From Acidobacteriota bacterium (lineage in GTDB: Bacteria > Acidobacteriota > Vicinamibacteria > Vicinamibacterales > 2-12-FULL-66-21): a stretch of 33,176 nucleotides of DNA. Below the pieces are notes generated by a model, which did no database searches, was not told the origin of the DNA, and worked only from the letters and a program-made list of their open reading frames with translations. The stretch lies in NCBI GenBank assembly GCA_003222675.1, contig QHWT01000076.1:43905-77080 (forward strand), written 5' to 3'. Below are positions 24,504 to 31,266 of this stretch, piece after piece; within the stretch, counting starts at the first letter, position 1, and each line of letters opens with the position of its first letter. A program made the position numbers and the translations under genes.

Positions 24504-27344
24504 GTGTCTGAGACGTCGAGAAACGGCACCCTTCGACTGGGGCTCACGATTGGGTTGGCGTTCGCCACTGTGCTGGCGGTCGTCGCGCTGGTGTATCCCT
24601 ATGCGCCGCCCGGCGATGAACTGCCGAACCGCATCCCCGAGGCCGCGCCATATGTGACGGCGGAGGCGGCGTTCAGCGGTCCGCCCTTCGAGGAGTACTG
24701 GCAGGAGGCGAATCACCCAGGCCAGTGCCGCAACTGTCACCAGAAGATTTTCGACGAATGGAACGGTTCGATGATGGCAAACGCCTGGCGAGATCCCGCG
24801 TGGCGCGCGGCGTTTTTGCTCTCGGCCCGGGAGATTTCCACGCGTGGCAACTGCGACACGCCGACCCCGCCTGACGGAACGCAGAAGGCGCGGCCCAATC
24901 CGTTTGCGTCAGGCGACGAGTGCGTTACACGGTTCGATCTCGGCATCGGCCATCACACGCTGGCCCGCTCTGGCTCGCTCGTCGACGGCCTCTGCTCGCG
25001 ATGCCATATGCCGACCAACTACATCGATAACGTGCCTTTGCAGAATGTGAAGATCGATGGGCCGTCCGGCCTCGAGCACGGGGCGCTCGACGTCAACTTC
25101 AATCCGACGTCGGACAACGGCACCGGTTTCGCTTTTGCCACGGTCGAATCGCAATGGCGCAATACCGATTCGGGAAAATCGGGCGTCGTGTGCATGGTGT
25201 GTCACAGCCTGGCTGAGACCCGAAACACGCCCTACCATAATCAAGCCGGAACAGCGGCGGCAACAGGTTATGCGCCGGCTATGGGAACCGCGTCGCGCGC
25301 CAGGCTCGTGCCGCCCGTTCAGCAGGACATTCTCGATGTGCCCGATGGCGCAGCCAGGAACCTCGGCTACGGCATCGGCGGCGGTGCGTATCGGCTGTCG
25401 CCTCATGCCATCAGGTTTCCCGAGCGTCTGGGTCCGCTCTCGTCGCCTCGCCGGTTGGCCGAGCCCGATGGTTATTTGAGTTCGGTCTTCAAGAAGCCCG
25501 CGGCCGTTGAACCAATCGACTCACCAAAGCACGATGCATATCGACAAGTGTTTTCGACCCGAGCGGAGTTCTGCAGCACGTGTCACGATGTGACCAATCC
25601 CCTCACGATCAAGAACAGGGTGGGTAAGTGGGTTGGCGGATTTCCGATCGAGCGAACCTATGCCGAGTGGGCGAGCAGTCGCTACGCCGATCGGCCTGGG
25701 AACCGTAGTTTCGACCCGGCCTTCAAACGCGATTGCCAGACCTGCCACATGGAGCAGGACTACGGGCAGCCGGGCACCGCGCAGACGTTGTACAAATCCG
25801 GCTCACCGATCCCACCGCTGAGCGGCCCCGTGGTAACCGGAGGTCCCGTTCGCACGTACTTCAGCCATCACTTCGTCGGCGGTAACGCCTACATGACACA
25901 TGTGCTCGGTACGGACATGGACGCGGCCGGCGGCGTCGAGTCCTATCCCGAGCTGTCGACCTTCAGCTTCTCGTCGGCGGATGAGAAGAGCATCTATCAC
26001 AATGCGTACTGGAAGAACGCAGATGGCCACGGCGCGCCAAGCCAGCAGGCGCGCCTCGCCTGGGATCGGCTGCGCAACGTGCTCGCGCTCGAACTCTCCG
26101 GCCCGACGAAAGCGTCCGCCGGCGCCAACGCGCCGATCATGGTGTCGGTCACGAATTCGGGGAGCGGACACAACTTTCCGACAGGCTTTCCTGAGGGACG
26201 CGTGGCCTGGCTCGCGATGTCCGCCTTCGATCTGGCGACGGGCCGCGAGCTCCCGATTCACGATTCGTTCTGGAGTCGCACGTCCATGGGTGTGGGCCGA
26301 TTCACGACGATCGACATGACGGACCCGTCATTTCCTGGCTGCGGATGGAAGATCCCCGCTGGCTCGCCGGATCCGTTTGCCTACCAGTTCAAAGCGGTGG
26401 CGACGCTCGGCGACAACTGTCCCACGCTGGAGTTGGTGTACGCCACCGCCCGCAACCTGGCGACCAATGCGCAAGGCCTCCCGATCGACGGCCGAGGCGT
26501 CGTGATCGATCGGAGCAATCCACTCGGACTCCCGATCTTCCGCGATCTGAACGGCAACGGCGATCTCTACGACGACGCCTTCCTGCGCGATACACGCCTG
26601 CGTCCGCTCCCGAATGCCGGCGCCACGATCACGCTGAATCGGTACTCCGTCGTGATTCCGCCTGGAACGCGCGGCCCCATCGCCGTGTCCGCGACTGTCT
26701 ATTACCAGTCGCTCGAAGCGATTGTCGCGAAGAAGTTCCTCGGTAATCTCGCCGACACGAACATGAACTTCATGCTCGAGCCATGCGTCCTCGGTGGCCG
26801 CTGCGACGGCCGGCATCCCCGCCGCGAACCGGCCGTGGTCGAAGGCGCGCCACCCGTCCCGATGGAAGTCCGGAACTGGATCATCAGAGTCGACGGGGTA
26901 TCACAAGATGGAATCGAGACAGCCATTGTGGGCACGTATCCAGCACGCGATGCCCTCGGTGTTTTTCAGGATGTCGTACCCAAGGTGACGTTCTCTGAGC
27001 CCGTCTCGAGATTGAACAACGAGACGTTCTCGTTGACCGATTCCACTGGCGCACCTGTCGCCGCATCCGTCGATCAAATTGGTGACGGCACGTGGGGCCT
27101 CTTTCCCGATCGCGTATTCCTGACGCCCGGGGAGACGTATACCGCGCGCGTGTCAGCGGGTGTGTGTGGGTCCGCAGGAGACTGTACGAAACGGCCTCTC
27201 GCTTGGAGTTTCACAGTGACATCGAGGGGAGCGGAAGGTGCCGGAGACACGAGCGTGCCGCTCGGGTTTCAACCGCTCGAAACCCGGCGCGGGGGCTCCG
27301 CGCGGCAAACGCGGCCGCATGCTGAAAGGCACGGTGCACGATGA
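24504..27344 (+). CDS. Membrane-anchored pentaheme cytochrome c with C-terminal Ig-like (Big_5) domain
   Basis: A protein of 946 residues starting at GTG 24504, three bases after the NarI-like stop, with GGGGAG upstream. One N-terminal helix (about residues 11-32) anchors it. Five CxxCH motifs follow: C75 (CRNCH), C164 (CSRCH), C230 (CMVCH), C357 (CSTCH) and C411 (CQTCH). Additional His residues (GIGHHTLAR, FSHHFVGG) could be distal ligands. The middle part is a beta domain (GHNFPTGFPEGRVAW). Residues about 840-925 are an SbsA/Big_5 Ig-like domain (KVTFSEPVSRLNNETFSLTD). It probably relays electrons on the outer face of the membrane between the cytochrome b and carriers. The stop overlaps the start of a 37-residue membrane peptide. 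I recognise no named family. Confidence 0.9.
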   Translation: MSETSRNGTLRLGLTIGLAFATVLAVVALVYPYAPPGDELPNRIPEAAPYVTAEAAFSGPPFEEYWQEANHPGQCRNCHQKIFDEWNGSMMANAWRDPAWRAAFLLSAREISTRGNCDTPTPPDGTQKARPNPFASGDECVTRFDLGIGHHTLARSGSLVDGLCSRCHMPTNYIDNVPLQNVKIDGPSGLEHGALDVNFNPTSDNGTGFAFATVESQWRNTDSGKSGVVCMVCHSLAETRNTPYHNQAGTAAATGYAPAMGTASRARLVPPVQQDILDVPDGAARNLGYGIGGGAYRLSPHAIRFPERLGPLSSPRRLAEPDGYLSSVFKKPAAVEPIDSPKHDAYRQVFSTRAEFCSTCHDVTNPLTIKNRVGKWVGGFPIERTYAEWASSRYADRPGNRSFDPAFKRDCQTCHMEQDYGQPGTAQTLYKSGSPIPPLSGPVVTGGPVRTYFSHHFVGGNAYMTHVLGTDMDAAGGVESYPELSTFSFSSADEKSIYHNAYWKNADGHGAPSQQARLAWDRLRNVLALELSGPTKASAGANAPIMVSVTNSGSGHNFPTGFPEGRVAWLAMSAFDLATGRELPIHDSFWSRTSMGVGRFTTIDMTDPSFPGCGWKIPAGSPDPFAYQFKAVATLGDNCPTLELVYATARNLATNAQGLPIDGRGVVIDRSNPLGLPIFRDLNGNGDLYDDAFLRDTRLRPLPNAGATITLNRYSVVIPPGTRGPIAVSATVYYQSLEAIVAKKFLGNLADTNMNFMLEPCVLGGRCDGRHPRREPAVVEGAPPVPMEVRNWIIRVDGVSQDGIETAIVGTYPARDALGVFQDVVPKVTFSEPVSRLNNETFSLTDSTGAPVAASVDQIGDGTWGLFPDRVFLTPGETYTARVSAGVCGSAGDCTKRPLAWSFTVTSRGAEGAGDTSVPLGFQPLETRRGGSARQTRPHAERHGAR

Positions 27345-27454
27345 TCGTCAAACCCTACCACTGGTACATTCTTGGCGCGCTCACCTTCATCGCATGGACT
27401 CTGATCGTCTTCCTTGCATTAGAGACGGTGGTGTTCTTGACGCAGGCTGGTTGA
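27341..27454 (+). CDS. 37-residue single-span membrane peptide coupled to the pentaheme cytochrome
   Basis: ATG 27341 overlaps the TGA of the cytochrome (ATGA), and the frame runs 37 codons to TGA 27452-27454. The sequence starts MIVKPYHWYI and continues with one long hydrophobic helix (ALTFIAWTLIVFLALETVVF), ending LTQAG. Aromatic residues (YHWY) sit at the membrane edge, with no charged residue in the helix except one Glu near its end. The size, overlap and composition recall small accessory subunits of respiratory complexes such as CydX or CcoQ-type peptides, though I see no specific similarity. The coupling to the cytochrome gene strongly suggests that it is translated and part of the same complex. 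That is inference. Confidence 0.7.
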   Translation: MIVKPYHWYILGALTFIAWTLIVFLALETVVFLTQAG

Positions 27455-27547
27455 GCGGCAGGGCTTTGCGTCGCAACTCGCTGGACCGCACGTCGACGCG
27501 GGGCTTTCATAGTCAACGCAATCGTCTTCTTACAAGGAGCAAATCCG

Positions 27548-28045
27548 ATGAAGGTATTCTCGCTGGTGTGTCTGCTCGCAGTGGTTCCAGTCGCGGCCGG
27601 CGCCGCTCAGGCGAAATCGAAGGCGGCCCTCGCACCGACCGGCGCCGCGCGGACGTCCAAGGCCGTGCGCACGATCGAACTCACTGGCGGCGACACCATG
27701 AAATACGATCTCGCATCGATCCGGGCGCGTCCGGGAGAGCGGCTGCACGTCGTGTTGAAGTCGATCGGGACGGCGCCGAAGATCGTGATGGCGCACAACT
27801 TCGTCCTGTTGAAGGCGGGCGTGAAGCCGGAAGAATTCGTGACTGCCGCGATGAACGCGCGCGCGACGGATTTCATCCCGTCGGACATGCAGGACAAAGT
27901 CATTGCGGCGAAGGGTCTCGTCGGTCCGGGTGAATCCATCGATGTCACGTTCAGCGCGCCGGCAAAACCCGGCACTTACACATATCTCTGTTCCTTCCCC
28001 GGCCACTACATGGTCGGCATGAAGGGGGAGCTGATCGTCAAGTAG
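27548..28045 (+). CDS. Azurin/auracyanin-like blue copper protein
   Basis: A protein of 165 residues with a signal peptide (MKVFSLVCLLAVVPVAAGAA), an Ala/Lys-rich linker and a cupredoxin domain from about residue 40. Type 1 copper ligands are all present: H83 (MAHNFVLL), C148, H153 and M158 (YLCSFPGHYMVGMKG). The C-x4-H-x4-M spacing matches auracyanins, whereas azurin has one residue fewer before Met. IPSDMQDKVIAAKGLVGPGE is typical of the azurin group. AAGGAG eight bases before the ATG gives a strong ribosome site. It lies 93 bases after the membrane peptide and probably accepts electrons from the multiheme proteins and carries them to a terminal acceptor. It ends the redox cluster. Confidence 0.93.
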   Translation: MKVFSLVCLLAVVPVAAGAAQAKSKAALAPTGAARTSKAVRTIELTGGDTMKYDLASIRARPGERLHVVLKSIGTAPKIVMAHNFVLLKAGVKPEEFVTAAMNARATDFIPSDMQDKVIAAKGLVGPGESIDVTFSAPAKPGTYTYLCSFPGHYMVGMKGELIVK

Positions 28046-28124
28046 AAAGACGGAAGGCTGAAGACGGAAGAAGGAAGTAGAAGAGAGGGCCGCGCTGGAT
28101 GTTGCGCGGTGTTATTGGCGAGAG

Positions 28125-28266
28125 ACGGAGGAAACGGATCTACACACGAAGCAACGAAGGTAACGAACAAAACGAAGCCACTTGGTCTTGTGATTAGAAT
28201 TGCTTCGTTTACTCCGTTCTGTTCGTTGCTTCGTTTTTAAGATCCGTTGTCTTCGTCCTCCTCCGT
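28125..28266. repeat. Long imperfect inverted repeat between convergent genes
   Basis: Left arm 28125-28180 and right arm 28201-28266 share, in inverted orientation, ACGGAGGA, AACGGATCT, ACGAAGCAACGAA and AAACGAAGC in the same order with small differences. A loop of about 20 bases (CTTGGTCTTGTGATTAGAAT) separates them. It lies between the stops of the cupredoxin gene (+) and the kinase gene (-), so it could act as a bidirectional terminator. Its motif composition (GAAGC/GAACGA words) is unlike the coding DNA and looks like a dispersed intergenic repeat. Confidence 0.65.
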
Positions 28267-28271
28267 TGCCT

Positions 28272-31022
28272 TCACTGCGGGCGCACGACGCGTGTGAGCT
28301 CGGCGAACCAATTCTGAACGATGATCAACGCGGCGGAGTCGGGTGAATCTACACCTTGTTTGATCATCAGAAATCGCCCGTCTGCGGAGATGTCGTAGGT
28401 GCGGCCGACACCCGCGCCGGCGCCGTGATAGTAACGATCGTCGAACAGCTTCGCCGGATTGCCGGACTTCCAACTGCCACTGGCGTCGACTCGAACCGCC
28501 ATCACGGAGCCGCCCGGCGCAAGGTAAAAGAGCTCCTGACCCTTTTTTGACCAGGCCGCCTGGATGCCTCCATCGGTCGAGATCTGCCACTGGCCGGCGT
28601 CGACGTTGGGAAATGGCCTGACGTAGATTTCGAAACGCCCGGATCCATTCGACTGGTACGCGAGCCATCGGCCATCGGGAGAGACCTCGCCGTTCTGTTC
28701 CGCGACGTCCGTGTGCAGCAGCGGCTGCGGTCGATGCGACGGATCGCTCAACGAGAGCATCATCAGATCGAGACTCGGCGCACTCTCGCGGAACACGAGG
28801 CGCGTCGCGTCCGGTGTAATCGACATCGGAAATTGCTGATTCGGACTCTCGGTCAGCCGTTCGACCGTGCCCGAACCATCGGCAGCCTGCGCGAAAATAT
28901 TCGCCTGTCCGTTACGTGTCCGATCCGAGCCGAACACGATCCGACGACCATCCGGCGTCCAGACCGGAAACTGGTCCAGCGCCGGGTCGAACGTCAATCG
29001 CGTCAGCGTGTCGCGATCGACGTCCCAGACCCAGATGTCGCCGTCAATCTCGAGCGCGAGCCGCTTTTCGTCGGGCGACAAGCGCGGATACTGATACGCG
29101 CGCGGTGCCAGCGGGATGGCCTGTTCGCGGCCCTGACGGTCGACCCAGACAAGCGTCCGCGTGGGTCTCGGTCCGCGTGGCGAGTACACCAGGGTGCCTT
29201 CGCGCGAGACGTCGAACTGACCCGCGCCGAACCGGCTCACGAGCACCTGCGGCAGCACCACGATTGGCGCACTCTTCACGGCAAGGTGGCGCGCGTCGAA
29301 CGCAACGGCGCGAACGGCCCCGGCTTGCGCGTAAACGAGGTGCCCGCTCTCGACGTAATGCGCGTCGCTCCCGTGATCGACGAGAACCTTCTGCGTGCCG
29401 CGCTGGAGATCGAGCACTGCGACGCGTGCGTTCTCGATCGAGGCGTTGCTCGGCACGATCGTGAACAGCACGGCCTTGCCGTCCGGCAGAAACTCCGGCC
29501 ACTGATGATCCGCCTCGCCGTTCTGGTGGTCTGGCGTGGTGAGGGCCGTCGGGTCGCCGCCGCTCATCGGCACTCGCAAAAGACCTGAAGCAGAATCGTT
29601 CGTCGCGAAGATGATCGTGTCGTCCCGTCCCCATGACGCGCCGCGCGGTGGTGCGCCGATGCGGCACAACGTGATGGGTGTTCCGCCGGTGACGGCGACC
29701 TTCCTCAACGCGCTCGCCGCATCGAAGAACCCGATCCACTGCCCGTCGGGAGAGAAGAAGAGACCTCTCGGCTGTCCCAGGCCAGTGACCGGCGTCGGCT
29801 CGAGCTGATCGAGCGACCGTACGTAGATGGTTCCGTTGGCGCCGACGTAGGCCATGCGACGACCATCCGGCGAGATTGCGAGCTCGCGATCGTAACCGGC
29901 CGTCACGAACGCAGTCGTGCCTGAAGTGCTGATGCTCAGTCGAGACAACGGCGCCGGTGGCTGACGTGTGGTGTACCAGAACGCCACGCCGGTCACACCA
30001 GTCCCGATGGCGAGACCCACGATCGCGGCAGCGGCACTACCCCACCACTGCCGCGGCGCGGCGGCGCTCGATACCGGGATCTGATCCGCCGTCGGTGCCA
30101 CCAGTCCCGGATCGTCGAGCACAAAGCACGCGACCGAGAGATCCGCCACGCGTTTCCTGCGATCCTTCTCGAGGCATCGCCGGAGGAGCGCGCGGACTGG
30201 AGCCGGCACGTCGGCCGGAAGTGCATTCCAATCCGGCTCGGCCTTCAGAACATTCGCAAGCGTGTCGGAGATGTCTTCGCCTTCGAAGGCCCGTCTGCCC
30301 GCGAGCATCTCGTAGAGCACGCAGCCGAACGCCCACACGTCGGTCCGCTTGTCCGCCGTGCGTCCTTTCGCCTGCTCGGGGCTCATGTAGGGCGCCGTGC
30401 CGAGGATCATCCCGGCCGCGGTCATCGCCGCCGGCGTTCTCGTCGGTGACTTCGTGAGTCCGGCGAGCGGCGGTATCGTCGCGGCGTTTGGATCCGAGCT
30501 GGCTTGCGCCGCGGCGTCCGAACCGTCCGCCTCCAGCCTGGCCAGTCCGAAATCAAGGATTTTGATCTCGCCGTCGCGCGTCAGCGCGATGTTCGACGGC
30601 TTCAAATCTCGATGGACGATGCCCTTTTCGTGCGCGGCTTGCAGCGCGCCGGCAATCTGCCGCGCGATCGGCAGCGCCTCGGCAACCGGAAGCCCGCGCG
30701 CCGGCGCTCCCGAAGCGCCGAGTCGATCGGCGAGCGTTTCGCCTTCGACGAGCTCGAGCACGAGAAATTGACACTCTTCGATGTGCTCGAGCCCATAAAT
30801 TGCCGCGATGTGAGGGTGATTCAGCGAGGCGAGCACCTGCGCTTCGCGCTGGAAGCGCGCCAGCCGTTCGAGGTCGGCGGCGAAGAGCTCCGGCAGAACT
30901 TTCAATGCGACATCGCGACCGAGCTTCGTGTCCCGAGCGCGAAAGACCTCGCCCATGCCGCCGGCGCCGAGGCGGGCGAGGATCTCGAATGAGCCGATGC
31001 GGACACCAGGCTGCAACTGCAA
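28272..31022 (-). CDS. Ser/Thr protein kinase with transmembrane helix and C-terminal TolB/PD40 propeller
   Basis: The open frame extends to 31190, but TTG 31022 gives the usual family N-terminus (QLQPGVRIGSFEILARLG) and 916 residues; GTG 31064 is an alternative with AAAGG upstream. The Hanks-type kinase domain has the glycine loop LGAGGMGEV, Lys41 (VALK), catalytic HRDLKPSN, DFGLA and an SPEQ activation segment (APYMSPEQAKGRTADKRTDV). A linker leads to one membrane helix (SAAAAIVGLAIGTGVTGVAF), then an extracytoplasmic beta-propeller of PD40/WD40-like units such as ISPDGRRMAYVGANG and FSPDGQWIGFFD. It probably senses an external ligand or protein and signals by phosphorylation. It is divergent from a TonB-dependent receptor. 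Confidence 0.93.
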   Translation of the reverse strand: MQLQPGVRIGSFEILARLGAGGMGEVFRARDTKLGRDVALKVLPELFAADLERLARFQREAQVLASLNHPHIAAIYGLEHIEECQFLVLELVEGETLADRLGASGAPARGLPVAEALPIARQIAGALQAAHEKGIVHRDLKPSNIALTRDGEIKILDFGLARLEADGSDAAAQASSDPNAATIPPLAGLTKSPTRTPAAMTAAGMILGTAPYMSPEQAKGRTADKRTDVWAFGCVLYEMLAGRRAFEGEDISDTLANVLKAEPDWNALPADVPAPVRALLRRCLEKDRRKRVADLSVACFVLDDPGLVAPTADQIPVSSAAAPRQWWGSAAAAIVGLAIGTGVTGVAFWYTTRQPPAPLSRLSISTSGTTAFVTAGYDRELAISPDGRRMAYVGANGTIYVRSLDQLEPTPVTGLGQPRGLFFSPDGQWIGFFDAASALRKVAVTGGTPITLCRIGAPPRGASWGRDDTIIFATNDSASGLLRVPMSGGDPTALTTPDHQNGEADHQWPEFLPDGKAVLFTIVPSNASIENARVAVLDLQRGTQKVLVDHGSDAHYVESGHLVYAQAGAVRAVAFDARHLAVKSAPIVVLPQVLVSRFGAGQFDVSREGTLVYSPRGPRPTRTLVWVDRQGREQAIPLAPRAYQYPRLSPDEKRLALEIDGDIWVWDVDRDTLTRLTFDPALDQFPVWTPDGRRIVFGSDRTRNGQANIFAQAADGSGTVERLTESPNQQFPMSITPDATRLVFRESAPSLDLMMLSLSDPSHRPQPLLHTDVAEQNGEVSPDGRWLAYQSNGSGRFEIYVRPFPNVDAGQWQISTDGGIQAAWSKKGQELFYLAPGGSVMAVRVDASGSWKSGNPAKLFDDRYYHGAGAGVGRTYDISADGRFLMIKQGVDSPDSAALIIVQNWFAELTRVVRPQ

Positions 31023-31032
31023 GAGAGGCGAA

Positions 31033-31038
31033 ATTATA
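31033..31038 (-). promoter_or_regulatory. Candidate -10 element (TATAAT) for the kinase gene
   Basis: A perfect TATAAT on the minus strand lies 10 bases upstream of TTG 31022. If used, the transcript would begin only a few bases before the TTG and be nearly leaderless. If GTG 31064 is the real start, the match is accidental. Confidence 0.3.
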
Positions 31039-31266
31039 GATCCCCGCGCCGCGCTATGACCCACCTCGTGCCTTTCGGCATCGATTTGGCGGATGGACCG
31101 CCTGACCGCATCTGCGGCGACTTCGTTCTTCGAGCTCCGTCGACGTCTCGCCGACGCGCGTCGCGCGAAGGCGGAAGGCGGAAGCCACAACAGGAGATGA
31201 ATCGTGTAGTATCGGGGCCTCTCAGCGCGCCTCGACGCGACAACCTGCTTTCAAGGGGTGATTGCC

